Positions 34,045 through 43,002 of a stretch of DNA of 59,055 bases are shown piece after piece. Origin of the DNA: Bacilli bacterium (GTDB lineage: Bacteria; Bacillota_I; Bacilli_A; RF39; UBA660); the NCBI GenBank assembly GCA_900768345.1, contig CAAGCO010000026.1, forward strand, positions 1 through 59,055. Direction: 5' to 3'. The position numbers and the translations under genes were made by a program. Each line of letters starts with the position of its first letter. The first letter of the stretch is position 1. The notes under the pieces were generated by a model. It saw only the letters and a program-made list of their open reading frames with translations. It made no database searches and had not been told where the DNA came from.

Positions 34045-35196
34045 ATGGAAAGTGTAAAAAGGGCTAATGTTGAAGGAAAGAAAGTAATTGTTAGAGTTGA
34101 CTTTAATGTTCCAATTAAAGATGGAAAAATTACTGATGATACTAGAATAGTTTCAAGTTTAAAAACCATTAAATATTTAGTGAGTCATAATGCTAAAGTT
34201 ATATTGTTATCTCACTTAGGAAGAATTGCTTCACAAGAAGATAAAGAAAAGAAAAGTTTAGAGATAGTTGCTAAACATTTATCTACATTAATTAATGTAC
34301 CAATATATTTTGTACCAATTACTAGAGGTGACTTATTAACAAAAACTGTTGAAAGTATGGGAGAAGGAGAAATAGTATTAGTTGAAAATACTAGATTTGA
34401 GGATTATCCTCGTATGCTTGAGAGTTCTTGTGATGAATCATTATCTAAGTATTGGGCTAGCCTTGGTGACATATTTGTATTTGATGCTTTTGGTACTGCT
34501 CATAGATGTCATGCATCTACATATGGTATTAGTAAGTATTTACCATCATATTCTGGTTTCTTAGTAGATGCTGAAATAGATATGTTAGATAGAGCTCTTC
34601 ATCAAAGAAAAACTTTAATTCTTGGTGGAGCTAAAGTCGATGATAAGATTGGTGTTATTGATAATTTAATAAATACAAGTGATGCTATATTATTTGGTGG
34701 AGCTATGTGCTTTACATTCCTTAAAGCTAAAGGGTTTGATGTTGGATCTAGTATAGTTAACACTGATAGATTAGAATATGCTAAAAACTTATTAGAAACT
34801 CATGGTAATAAAATTTTTTTGCCAGTTGATGTAGTAACTCAAAATGGAGTTAAAAACATTGACGAAATGGAAAAAGATGATATCGGTTATGATATTGGGC
34901 CTAAAACAATTACTAAATATAATGAAATATTAATAGATAGTAAACTTGTTCTTTGGAATGGACCTCTTGGTATGTTTGAGGAAAAAGATTATGAAAATGG
35001 TACTAAAAAAGTATTAAAATTCTTATATAATCAATCTATACCATCTATACTTGCTGGTGGAGATATTATAAGCGCATCACATAAATTTGGATTTGATTTC
35101 CATTATGTATCTACTGGAGGAGGTTCAACTCTTGAATACTTAGAAGGTAGAAGATTTAAAACATTAGAAAGATTAACAGGTGAAAATAAAAAGTAG
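34045..35196 (+). CDS. pgk: Phosphoglycerate kinase
   Basis: A 383-residue glycolytic kinase forming ATP and 3-phosphoglycerate. The signature is VIVRVDFNVPIKDGKITDD, with SHLGR, ENTRFEDYP, FGTAHRCHAS and the C-terminal STGGGSTLEYLEG. At 383 residues it is slightly shorter than usual (about 394). It is followed 12 bases later by tpiA, the common pgk-tpi pairing. Confidence 0.96.
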   Translation: MESVKRANVEGKKVIVRVDFNVPIKDGKITDDTRIVSSLKTIKYLVSHNAKVILLSHLGRIASQEDKEKKSLEIVAKHLSTLINVPIYFVPITRGDLLTKTVESMGEGEIVLVENTRFEDYPRMLESSCDESLSKYWASLGDIFVFDAFGTAHRCHASTYGISKYLPSYSGFLVDAEIDMLDRALHQRKTLILGGAKVDDKIGVIDNLINTSDAILFGGAMCFTFLKAKGFDVGSSIVNTDRLEYAKNLLETHGNKIFLPVDVVTQNGVKNIDEMEKDDIGYDIGPKTITKYNEILIDSKLVLWNGPLGMFEEKDYENGTKKVLKFLYNQSIPSILAGGDIISASHKFGFDFHYVSTGGGSTLEYLEGRRFKTLERLTGENKK

Positions 35197-35208
35197 TAGG
35201 AGGGTTTT

Positions 35209-35919
35209 ATGAAAAAAGTTATTCTTAATCAAAAAAGTTATTTATTTTATGATGATATGGTTAATTTTAAAAAGTCTTTTGATAAATTGAAAACTGATGA
35301 TTATGAATTTATTATATTTCCTCCGATATTATACTTATCAATGTTTAAAGATAGTAAGTATAAAGTAGGTACTCAAAACTTCTTTGGATATAAGATGGGA
35401 TCTTTTACTGGAGAACTTAATCTAGAATCTCTTAAGAAAATTGGTATTAACTATACTTTAATTGGTCACTTTGAAAGAAGAAAAATAGTTTTTGAAAGTT
35501 ATGAAATGTCTAAAGAAAAATTATTTAAATCTTTAGGATCTAAATGTAATACTATTCTTTGCGTTGGTGAAATAAAGAAAACTAGAAAACCATTTAATTA
35601 TATTAAGAAAGAACTAAATTATTATTTACGTAGTATTGATTCATCTACATTAAAATATTTAAGTATAGCTTATGAGCCTAACTGGGCTATTGGTACTGGA
35701 GAAATACAATGTATTGATAAAATACAAAGTGTTATTGAAGATATTAAATTATATATTTATAAAAAATATAAAATAAATATTGAAGTATATTATGGTGGCA
35801 GTGTTGATGAAAATAATATTAAAGATATATTTAATGTATCTGATGGAATAGTTCTTGGTAAAGCTAGTATTAATATAGATGAATTAAATAAGATTCTTAA
35901 AGGACTTAAAAATGACTAG
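35209..35919 (+). CDS. tpiA: Triosephosphate isomerase, divergent
   Basis: A 236-residue TIM barrel, shorter than the usual 250. Catalytic residues are kept: Asn7 and Lys9 (LNQKSY), His87 (LIGHFERR), Glu156 (AYEPNWAIGTG) and the phosphate loop YYGGSV. The near-invariant Ser after the catalytic His (GHSERR) is Phe88 here, and the NWK motif has become NQK. It interconverts dihydroxyacetone phosphate and glyceraldehyde 3-phosphate. AGGAGGG precedes the ATG, and the last 8 bases overlap the next gene. Confidence 0.9.
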   Translation: MKKVILNQKSYLFYDDMVNFKKSFDKLKTDDYEFIIFPPILYLSMFKDSKYKVGTQNFFGYKMGSFTGELNLESLKKIGINYTLIGHFERRKIVFESYEMSKEKLFKSLGSKCNTILCVGEIKKTRKPFNYIKKELNYYLRSIDSSTLKYLSIAYEPNWAIGTGEIQCIDKIQSVIEDIKLYIYKKYKINIEVYYGGSVDENNIKDIFNVSDGIVLGKASINIDELNKILKGLKND

Positions 35920-36526
35920 TGGAAGTGAACTAATTACTGGACTAACTAATCTAATAATTATGTTTACTACATTAGTCATTCTTTTTAGATTTAGAAAGTT
36001 AAAAATTGATAAGAAAAAGATATGGTATATATTTTATATAAGTGTGATTGTTGATAGTATGCTTGGATTTATAATACATTCATTTATGTGGAGCAGTGAA
36101 ACTATTAAAATTATGTGGATAATACTTTCATTTGTATTTTGTATTACTCTTAATAGTTTGCTCTTTACTGTAATCAAGTGTTCTAGTGTTAGTAAGATGT
36201 TAATTACATCTATAGTTATGTATTTTATATTTATAATAGAAACAGTTAGTGGCATTGACTTTTTATTAACTTTTATAGTTATAGCACTATTCTATATATT
36301 ATATATTTTATGGTTTTATACACATAAATATATTAAAACGCGTACTAAAAAAGATAAGTTTTATATAATTGCTATAGTATTACAAATTATAGGTGGTTTA
36401 TTCTTACTATTCAAGATTAAAGTAAATTTTATAATTTTTTTTGATAAAAATGGTATATATCATATGTTTATGATTTTTACAATTATATTTATGTATTTAG
36501 GAAACAAATATAGTTCATTAGAATAA
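35912..36526 (+). CDS. Polytopic membrane protein of unknown function
   Basis: A 204-residue protein with about seven hydrophobic helices (near 8-24, 38-60, 67-87, 95-110, 113-135, 150-168, 183-200) and short basic loops. It has no motif I know. It starts inside the tpiA end, so it is translationally coupled, and stops about 100 bases before spo0A. Its role is unknown. Confidence 0.7.
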   Translation: MTSGSELITGLTNLIIMFTTLVILFRFRKLKIDKKKIWYIFYISVIVDSMLGFIIHSFMWSSETIKIMWIILSFVFCITLNSLLFTVIKCSSVSKMLITSIVMYFIFIIETVSGIDFLLTFIVIALFYILYILWFYTHKYIKTRTKKDKFYIIAIVLQIIGGLFLLFKIKVNFIIFFDKNGIYHMFMIFTIIFMYLGNKYSSLE

Positions 36527-36540
36527 TATTTGTTTTTTAT

Positions 36541-36567
36541 GACAAAATATTTGTATTTTAGACAAAT
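36541..36567 (+). promoter_or_regulatory. Two 0A-box-like sites before spo0A
   Basis: On the minus strand TTTTGTCAT (around 36540-36547) and TTTGTCTAA (around 36559-36567) resemble the Spo0A-binding consensus TTTGTCGAA. They lie 20 bases apart, upstream of a TATAAT at 36595-36600. Autoregulation by Spo0A is inference; the third position of CGA is not kept. Confidence 0.45.
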
Positions 36568-36630
36568 TAAGACTTTTTACTCCGTAGATATATGTATAAT
36601 TATGACGTACAATAGAGAAAAGGAGAAAAG

Positions 36631-37395
36631 ATGAAAATAAAAGTCTTAGTAGTAGATGATAATGAAGGGTTAGTAAATTTAATTTGTAAGTATTTTAGTA
36701 GTAGTGATAATGTTGAAGTGATAGGTACTTGTAAAAATGGAGAAGAAGCTATTAAAGTATTAAATAATTCTGATATAAAATTTGATTTAATGCTACTTGA
36801 CTTAGTTATGCCAAATAAAGATGGGGTTGCAGTTCTTGAATATATGAAATTCAACAGTATAAAGAAGAAAGTTATTGTTATGACTTCTTATAGTGAAGAA
36901 CAAACAATTAGAGATATTAGTGAGTATGGTGTTAGATATTATTGTTTAAAACCATTTAATTTTGATGATTTAAGAGATAAAATTGTACAAACATTTGAAG
37001 TAAAGAAAAAGAACGAAAGTATTTTAGAACTTGATAATAGAGATATTCAGATACAGGTGACTAAACTATTGCATGCGCTTGGTATTCCTTCTCATATAAA
37101 AGGTTATCAATTTATAAGAAGTGCTATACTGATGGTTTATGAAAATCCTGGATTTATTGGAGGAATTACAAAAGAGTTATATCCTGACTTGTCTATTAAG
37201 TTTAATACTTCTATTCCAAGAGTTGAAAGGGCAATTAGACATGCTATTGAAGTTTCTTGGTTAAGAGGAGACATTGATTTAATGGAAGAGATATTTGGAC
37301 ATAGTGTTGATATAGATAGGGCTAAGCCTACGAATTCCGAATTTATAGTTACAATTGCTGATAAACTCAGACTTGAAATGATTGATGTGAATTAG
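36631..37395 (+). CDS. spo0A: Sporulation master regulator Spo0A
   Basis: A 254-residue response regulator. The receiver domain (1-120) has VVDDNEG and the phospho-acceptor Asp in LMLLDLVMPNKDG, with Thr/Lys switch residues in VMTSYS and CLKPF. The C-terminal DNA-binding domain (about 140-254) shows the Spo0A-specific helices HALGIPSHIKGYQFIRSAI and SIPRVERAIRHAIEVSW. It implies endospore formation or descent from a spore former; no other sporulation genes are in the window. AAAGGAG precedes the ATG. Confidence 0.95.
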   Translation: MKIKVLVVDDNEGLVNLICKYFSSSDNVEVIGTCKNGEEAIKVLNNSDIKFDLMLLDLVMPNKDGVAVLEYMKFNSIKKKVIVMTSYSEEQTIRDISEYGVRYYCLKPFNFDDLRDKIVQTFEVKKKNESILELDNRDIQIQVTKLLHALGIPSHIKGYQFIRSAILMVYENPGFIGGITKELYPDLSIKFNTSIPRVERAIRHAIEVSWLRGDIDLMEEIFGHSVDIDRAKPTNSEFIVTIADKLRLEMIDVN

Positions 37396-37458
37396 TCATT
37401 CAAGTTTTTTTCTTTTATAATCTTATAATATGTGTTAAAATGTTTACAGGAGAAATTT

Positions 37459-38967
37459 ATGAAAAAAATTATTTTATTAATTTTAGATGGTTTTGGAATT
37501 AGAGAAGGTGAGAATGGTAATGCTATTAAAATGGCAAATTTACCTAACTTAGCCAGAATAATGTCTGATTATCCTGTTTGTGAATTAGAAGCAAGTGGTG
37601 AAGTAGTTGGGCTTCCTAAAGGACAAAGTGGTAATTCCGAAGCATGTCATATGACAATTGGTTGTGGTAGAACTATAGAACAGCCTTTAACACTAATAAA
37701 TAATAAGATTAAAGATAAAAGTTTTTTTGAGAATGATGTTCTACTTGATTTAATTGATTTTGTTAATGATAATAATTCTACACTTCATATGATAGGATTG
37801 GTATCTAGTGGTAATGTTCATTCTAGTATGGAACACTTTTATGCTGCGCTTGCACTTGCTAAAATTAAAAAAGTAAAAAGTGTTGTTTTTCATTTTATAA
37901 CTGATGGTAGAGATTCTCTTCCAATGAGTGGTAATAAATTAATAAATGATTTTATGGCAAAAGCAAATAAATTAGGTCTTGGAACTATTGGAACTATATG
38001 TGGTAGATATTATGCCATGGACAGAGATAATAATTATGATAGGGTTAAAAAGGCTTATGACGCTATGGTATATAACGTTGGAAATAATTTTAGTGATTAT
38101 AATAGATGTATGGAACTTCATTATAAGAATGATATAACAGATGAATTTATTAATCCTAGTGTAATTACTAAGGGAAGTAATATTAAAGAAAATGATGGAG
38201 TATTATTCTTAAATTATAGACCTGAAAGAATTAGAGAGTTAATATCTGCATTTACTGATGAATCATTTAATATGTTTAATGTAAAAAAGTTTAAAAATGT
38301 TAGATTTGCTTCTTTATATAGTGTTGGTGACAATATTGATGGGGCTTATACTAATGAACCTATATCAGGTACATTTGGCAGATATTTAGCTGATCTTGGA
38401 TTTAAACAAGCTAGAATTGCTGAAAGTGAGAAGTATCCTCATGTTACATATTTCTTTGATGGAACTGAAGAGTTAAGTGATAAGAATTTATTTAAGATAT
38501 TGGTTCCTTCACCTAAAGTAGCAAGATATGATATGAAACCTGAAATGAATGCGTCTGAAGTTACTGAAGCAGTTCTTGATGCGATGGATGATGATTTCGA
38601 TTTTATTTTAGTTAATTATGCTAATCCTGATATGGTTGCTCATACTGGTAATATTCCTGCTTGCGTTAGAGCTCTTGAAGCTTGTGATGTTTGTATAGGA
38701 CATATATTTGAAAAAGCACAAGAGAATTTCTATGAATTAGTTATAACATCTGATCATGGAAATATTGAGTATATGAAAGATGCTGATGGAAATGTAATTA
38801 CTACGCACACATCTAATAAAGTTCCATTTATAATATGTAATAAAGACTATAAACTTAAAAAAAATGGTACTATTAAGGATATTATTCCTACAATAGTAGA
38901 TGTTTATGAGATAAGTAAGCCAAAAGAAATGACTGGAGAAAGTTTAATAATTAAAGAAACGCCTTAG
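37459..38967 (+). CDS. gpmI: 2,3-bisphosphoglycerate-independent phosphoglycerate mutase
   Basis: A 502-residue alkaline-phosphatase-superfamily enzyme converting 3- to 2-phosphoglycerate with manganese. Metal ligands and the phospho-serine are visible: LILDGFG at the start, Ser60 in GQSGNSEACHMTIG, TDGRDSLP, and SDHGNIEYM near the end. The usual GNSEVGH is GNSEACH here. ATG 37459 with AGGAGA is the start; an in-frame upstream ATG at 37432 lacks a ribosome site. The terminator overlaps its stop. Confidence 0.95.
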   Translation: MKKIILLILDGFGIREGENGNAIKMANLPNLARIMSDYPVCELEASGEVVGLPKGQSGNSEACHMTIGCGRTIEQPLTLINNKIKDKSFFENDVLLDLIDFVNDNNSTLHMIGLVSSGNVHSSMEHFYAALALAKIKKVKSVVFHFITDGRDSLPMSGNKLINDFMAKANKLGLGTIGTICGRYYAMDRDNNYDRVKKAYDAMVYNVGNNFSDYNRCMELHYKNDITDEFINPSVITKGSNIKENDGVLFLNYRPERIRELISAFTDESFNMFNVKKFKNVRFASLYSVGDNIDGAYTNEPISGTFGRYLADLGFKQARIAESEKYPHVTYFFDGTEELSDKNLFKILVPSPKVARYDMKPEMNASEVTEAVLDAMDDDFDFILVNYANPDMVAHTGNIPACVRALEACDVCIGHIFEKAQENFYELVITSDHGNIEYMKDADGNVITTHTSNKVPFIICNKDYKLKKNGTIKDIIPTIVDVYEISKPKEMTGESLIIKETP

Positions 38968-38979
38968 GGCGTTTTATTT
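38956..38979 (+). terminator. Terminator overlapping the gpmI stop
   Basis: AAACGCC (38957-38963) pairs with GGCGTTT (38968-38974), followed by a T-rich tract. Confidence 0.75.
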
Positions 38980-39029
38980 ACAATGATTTATTAAAATGTT
39001 ATACTAAGTTAATGTAAGGAAGTGTTAAA

Positions 39030-40565
39030 ATGAGTGATGAAGTAAATAAAACCGAAAAGAGTTCTGAAGTTAAACCTGAAGTAAAAGTTTATAATTCTAA
39101 GAAAAAAATCAAAAAAGACTTAGAGACTGATAAAGAATTAGAAGTAAAAAATGTAGACAGTATAGAAAATGAAGTAAAGCCTAAGAAAGATATAAATGTA
39201 GAAGAGGAAGTTAAAGAAAAAAAGGAATCTAAGGAAAAAAAGAAGCGTGTTACTCATTCTAACGATAATATAAGCTTTATAGAAAAAGATAGAAGAAAAT
39301 GGCCTATAGTACTTTTATTAGTTTTATTAGTTTTAGGTGGAGCATTTTATTATTACTACTATATTATAACTAAACCATCTACTTTATTTAATAATGTTAT
39401 TGAAAGCGGTTATAATTATTTATCTAATTCTATAAATAAGTTTAATGATAAAACTAATGATAATAAAAAGTATGAAATGACTGGTAAAGCAATATTAACA
39501 TCATCAAACTTAAAGTTAATAGCATTTAATACTCTTACTACTGATGTATATGTTGGAGTTGATGAAGAAAAAGGTTCTGTATTTACTGATTTAAGAGGTT
39601 CTTTATTAAACATTGATATTCTTAATTTAAAACTTGGGATGGATAAAGAAAATATATATTTTGGTTATAATGATATGAGTGAAGGTGCTCAAGATAAATT
39701 ATATAAAGCAAAAAATATTGAATTAGAAGATGATTCATTAAGTGTTGATGATACAGATTATAATGAAATATTAAATTCTATTAAATACTTACTTGATTCT
39801 AATAAAGAAACAATACTTTCTAGTGTTGAAAATGCTAAAGTAAGTAAGAAACCAATGATGTTAAAAGTTGATGATAAGAGTATTCCTGCCTATGAAGTTA
39901 AATATATTTCAAGTAAAGAAAATACTAAGAAAGCAGTAACTACTATTTTAAATAATATAATTAATGATCAAAAGTCTTTAGAAGCATTAGTTACTTTAGG
40001 ATATGGTAAAGATAATGAAGAAGTAAAATCTTTGTTAGAGGAACAAGTTAAAGATATAAATATAATTGAAGATTTAGAAATTATTGTATATTTAGATATA
40101 TTAAATAATAAGTTATTAGAATTTAATATTAAATATGGAAGTGATAATTTAAATATTAAATTTAATGATAATGATGTTGTTGTTCTTTTAGAAAATAAAA
40201 ATACAAGTGAAGAAAGCTTAAGTATTGGTATTACATATAATAAAGTTGAAAATAGATTTGCTTTGGAATATACATCTAGAGTATATGATGAAGAATTAAA
40301 AGAATTTAATGATATTAAGGGTTCTATAACTCTTAAAGTTGATTCATTTAGTGATAGTAAATCATCATATATAATCAGTTTTAAATATTATGATCCAGAT
40401 AATACTGATAAAGAGTTATTTTGTATAGATGCTAATATTGACCTAGAAGCAGTAAATGAAATTAAAGAGTTTGATACTACTAATGCTATAGATTATGATA
40501 AATTAAATGATAAAGAAAAATCTGAAATATTTGGAAGTATTGGTGTATTTACAGAAGAGGCTTAG
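39030..40565 (+). CDS. Single-pass membrane protein, large extracellular part
   Basis: A 511-residue protein. A highly charged, Lys/Glu-rich cytoplasmic tail (1-90) is followed by one helix (about 91-112; WPIVLLLVLLVLGGAFYYYY) and a long beta-rich extracellular part (about 115-510) with no motif I recognise. The repeated amphipathic strands suggest a lipid- or ligand-binding beta fold (inference). It has its own AAGGAAG ribosome site and terminator, so it appears monocistronic. Confidence 0.7.
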   Translation: MSDEVNKTEKSSEVKPEVKVYNSKKKIKKDLETDKELEVKNVDSIENEVKPKKDINVEEEVKEKKESKEKKKRVTHSNDNISFIEKDRRKWPIVLLLVLLVLGGAFYYYYYIITKPSTLFNNVIESGYNYLSNSINKFNDKTNDNKKYEMTGKAILTSSNLKLIAFNTLTTDVYVGVDEEKGSVFTDLRGSLLNIDILNLKLGMDKENIYFGYNDMSEGAQDKLYKAKNIELEDDSLSVDDTDYNEILNSIKYLLDSNKETILSSVENAKVSKKPMMLKVDDKSIPAYEVKYISSKENTKKAVTTILNNIINDQKSLEALVTLGYGKDNEEVKSLLEEQVKDINIIEDLEIIVYLDILNNKLLEFNIKYGSDNLNIKFNDNDVVVLLENKNTSEESLSIGITYNKVENRFALEYTSRVYDEELKEFNDIKGSITLKVDSFSDSKSSYIISFKYYDPDNTDKELFCIDANIDLEAVNEIKEFDTTNAIDYDKLNDKEKSEIFGSIGVFTEEA

Positions 40566-40577
40566 CCTCTTTTTATT
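40555..40577 (+). terminator. Terminator overlapping a stop codon
   Basis: AAGAGGC (40555-40561) pairs with GCCTCTT (40565-40571), triloop TTA containing part of the stop, then T. Confidence 0.75.
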
Positions 40578-40614
40578 TTATATATTAATGTGGTATAATG
40601 CTTTTAGGTGAAAT

Positions 40615-41346
40615 ATGAAAAAATATGATTATTCTAATCTTAAGGGTGATGAACAAGTAACTCATAATTGGGCACCATTAAGTTTTGAAATTAAAGATAA
40701 TTATAATTATGTACTAAATAATCCTTTGTTTAAATTAATATCTAATATTTTATCTTTACCTATATTTATCATTTTATATATTATTGATAAAATATTTTTA
40801 GGATTTTGTATTATAAATAAAGATAAAATTGTTGAAGATAAAGGGTTTGTCTCTATTTCTAATCATATCCATTATTTAGATTGTACTTTAATAGGTCTTA
40901 TTTATTATCCAAGTAGAGTACATTATCCAACTATTGAGGAGAATTTTAAAATACCTTTTGTTAGGAAATTGATTAGATTGTTGTATGCGATGCCTATTCC
41001 AAAAGAGAGAACTAAGAAAGATAGATTTTATTCGCAGATAAATAAGGCTTTTAATAATAAATTTATATTACATATGTATCCTGAAGTAGCTATGTGGCCT
41101 TATTATGAAGGCATAAGAGATTTTAAATATGGTGCTTTTAAAATAGCTGTTGATGCTAATGTGTGTGTTCAACCAATAAAGTTTGTATTTACTAAATCTG
41201 ATGGTGTATATAAATTATATAAAAGAAAGAAAAGAATATGTGCTGTTGTATTAGATCCTTTATATCCTAATATGGAGCTTGAGTATAGAGATAGAATAAA
41301 GGATTTAAGAGACAGAGCATATGAAAGTATGAAAAAGGAGATATAA
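40615..41346 (+). CDS. PlsC-like 1-acyl-glycerol-phosphate acyltransferase
   Basis: A 243-residue membrane acyltransferase. A hydrophobic stretch lies at about 42-68. The catalytic H-x4-D is in SNHIHYLDCT, and the substrate block is HMYPEVAMWPYYEGIRDFKY, where usual PlsC has PEGTRS; this variant suggests a distinct acceptor. It likely transfers an acyl chain to a lysolipid at the inner membrane. It ends two bases before a glycolipid glycosyltransferase gene, so both probably shape membrane lipids. Confidence 0.8.
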   Translation: MKKYDYSNLKGDEQVTHNWAPLSFEIKDNYNYVLNNPLFKLISNILSLPIFIILYIIDKIFLGFCIINKDKIVEDKGFVSISNHIHYLDCTLIGLIYYPSRVHYPTIEENFKIPFVRKLIRLLYAMPIPKERTKKDRFYSQINKAFNNKFILHMYPEVAMWPYYEGIRDFKYGAFKIAVDANVCVQPIKFVFTKSDGVYKLYKRKKRICAVVLDPLYPNMELEYRDRIKDLRDRAYESMKKEI

Positions 41347-41348
41347 GT

Positions 41349-42437
41349 ATGAAAGTTTTAATATTATCTTGTAGTACTGGTGGTGGACATAATTCTTGTG
41401 CTAGATATATAGAAGAAGAACTTAAACTTAATAATATAGAATGTGAATTTAAGAATTTTTATGATATTGTGAATACTTCTGGTAATAGAATGACTGAAAA
41501 AATATATTTAAATTCTTTGAAAGGAAATGGTAATACATTTAAGAATATATATAAATTAGGCGAATTATACAGTAAAAGTGGCGTTACTAGTCCAGTTTAT
41601 CTAGTTAATAAAATGCACGCTCGTAGGCTTTATAATTATATTAAAAATGGGTCTTTTGATTTAGTTATTGCAACTCATTTGTTTCCATCCTTAACTCTTA
41701 CAGCTATTAAGAAACACAAAGATAAAAATATTAGGTTTATAACTATATCAACTGATTATGAACCATGTCCTTTCTTGGAGGAGACTATGCCTGATTATTT
41801 AATCATGCAGAAAGGTCAAGAAAATAGATATATTGAAAAAGGGTGCAATAAAGATATTCTTGTTAATAGTGGAATACCAGTTTCGAGTAGATTTATATTT
41901 GATGCAAAGAGTGTAAGAAATATGTATGGTATTAAAGAGGATGAAAATGTAATATTAGTAATGCTTGGTAGTATGGGGTTTGGCAAAATCTATGAAATTA
42001 TAGACAATGTGTTAAATCAAAATAAATGTAAAGTAATGGTTGTATGTGGAAGCAATAAAAAATTATATAATGAGTTAACTTCTATGAATAGAGAAAATTT
42101 AATTGTATTTGGATTTGTAAATAATATTAATGATTTAATTTATTCATCAAATATAGTTATGTCTAAACCGGGAGGACTTAGTTCAACTGAAATAACATGT
42201 ATGAGAAAACCTCTAATACATATTTATCCTATACCTGGTATTGAAACATATAACACAAATTTCTTCGAAAGTCATGGTATGAGTTTAAAATGTAAAACAA
42301 AAGAGGAGATATTAGATACAGTTCATGAACTTTTGAATAATAAACATATGCAAGAAAAGATGGTAAAATATCAAGAAAAATATATTAATAATTATTCTGC
42401 TCGTGATTTAGTAAATTTAATTAAAAATATAAAATAA
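41349..42437 (+). CDS. Diacylglycerol glucosyltransferase-like (MGDG synthase/UgtP family)
   Basis: A 362-residue GT-B glycosyltransferase of family GT28. The N-terminal half has the MGDG-synthase start (LILSCSTGGGHNSCARYIEE), and the C-terminal half has the nucleotide-sugar site SKPGGLSSTEITCMRKP with the later PIPGIETYN. UgtP-type enzymes add glucose from UDP-glucose to diacylglycerol, giving glycolipids and lipoteichoic acid anchors. AGGAG precedes the ATG, two bases after the acyltransferase. A terminator follows 60 bases on. Confidence 0.87.
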   Translation: MKVLILSCSTGGGHNSCARYIEEELKLNNIECEFKNFYDIVNTSGNRMTEKIYLNSLKGNGNTFKNIYKLGELYSKSGVTSPVYLVNKMHARRLYNYIKNGSFDLVIATHLFPSLTLTAIKKHKDKNIRFITISTDYEPCPFLEETMPDYLIMQKGQENRYIEKGCNKDILVNSGIPVSSRFIFDAKSVRNMYGIKEDENVILVMLGSMGFGKIYEIIDNVLNQNKCKVMVVCGSNKKLYNELTSMNRENLIVFGFVNNINDLIYSSNIVMSKPGGLSSTEITCMRKPLIHIYPIPGIETYNTNFFESHGMSLKCKTKEEILDTVHELLNNKHMQEKMVKYQEKYINNYSARDLVNLIKNIK

Positions 42438-42493
42438 GTATATAATTTTAAAAATTTGATAAAAAAACTAATTAAATGTAAAAAATATAGGAA

Positions 42494-42520
42494 AATCAAG
42501 AAAAAATGCTTGATTTTTTT
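42494..42520 (+). terminator. Terminator overlapping the S10 promoter
   Basis: AATCAAG (42494-42500) pairs with CTTGATT (42509-42515) followed by five T. The right arm contains the -35 of the ribosomal promoter. Confidence 0.75.
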
Positions 42521-42538
42521 ATGCTTTTAGAATATAAT
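42510..42538 (+). promoter_or_regulatory. Promoter of the S10-spc-alpha cluster
   Basis: TTGATT (42510-42515) and TATAAT (42533-42538), 17 bases apart. Transcription should start near 42545, giving a leader of about 130 bases. Confidence 0.75.
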
Positions 42539-42544
42539 CTATAT

Positions 42545-42674
42545 CGAACGACTGGCGATGATATGCAAGGTTGCTGATACACCAGGTTAAGTTGAATTAA
42601 CTTAATTTCAAAATCAGGTAATTTGCATTTAGCAAGTCTATAAAAAATATTATAGGCGAAGGAGGAATATTAAT
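42545..42674 (+). ncRNA. Structured 5' leader of the S10 operon
   Basis: Nested pairings make one long hairpin: ATGCAA (42563-42568) with TTGCAT (42623-42628), CTGAT (42574-42578) with ATCAG (42613-42617), and TTAAGTT (42587-42593) with AACTTAA (42599-42605). CTATA/TATAG (42638-42655) forms another. The words GACTGGCGATGATATGCAAG and GTTGCTGATACACC, then TAGCAAGTCT, look like the leader I recall before rpsJ in Bacillus relatives. A regulatory role, perhaps by a ribosomal protein, is inference. It ends with GGAGG before rpsJ. Confidence 0.6.
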
Positions 42675-42983
42675 ATGTCTAAAGACAAAGTTAGAATCAG
42701 ACTTAAATCTTTTGATCACAGAAGCGTTGATCAAGCTGCTGCAAAAATTGTTGAGACTGTTAAAAGAACTGGTGGAGTTGTTAGCGGACCTGTTCCACTA
42801 CCAACAGAGATTGAAAAAATCACTATTCTAAGAGCTGTTCATAAATATAAAGATTCTCGTGAACAATTCGAAATTAGAACTCACAAAAGATTAATTGATA
42901 TCGAAAATCCTAGTAAAGAAACTATTGATGCGTTAGCTCATTTAGATTTACCTAGTGGTGTAGATATTCAAATTAAAAAATAA
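42675..42983 (+). CDS. rpsJ: 30S ribosomal protein S10
   Basis: A 102-residue S10 (KVRIRLKSFDHRSVDQAAAKIVETVKR is the family start, shown here by its pattern RIRLKSFDHR). It sits in the 30S head and, in other bacteria, partners NusB in rRNA antitermination. It is the first gene of the cluster with a strong GGAGG. Confidence 0.97.
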   Translation: MSKDKVRIRLKSFDHRSVDQAAAKIVETVKRTGGVVSGPVPLPTEIEKITILRAVHKYKDSREQFEIRTHKRLIDIENPSKETIDALAHLDLPSGVDIQIKK

Positions 42984-43002
42984 TTAGGAAAGGAAAAGTA
43001 AA

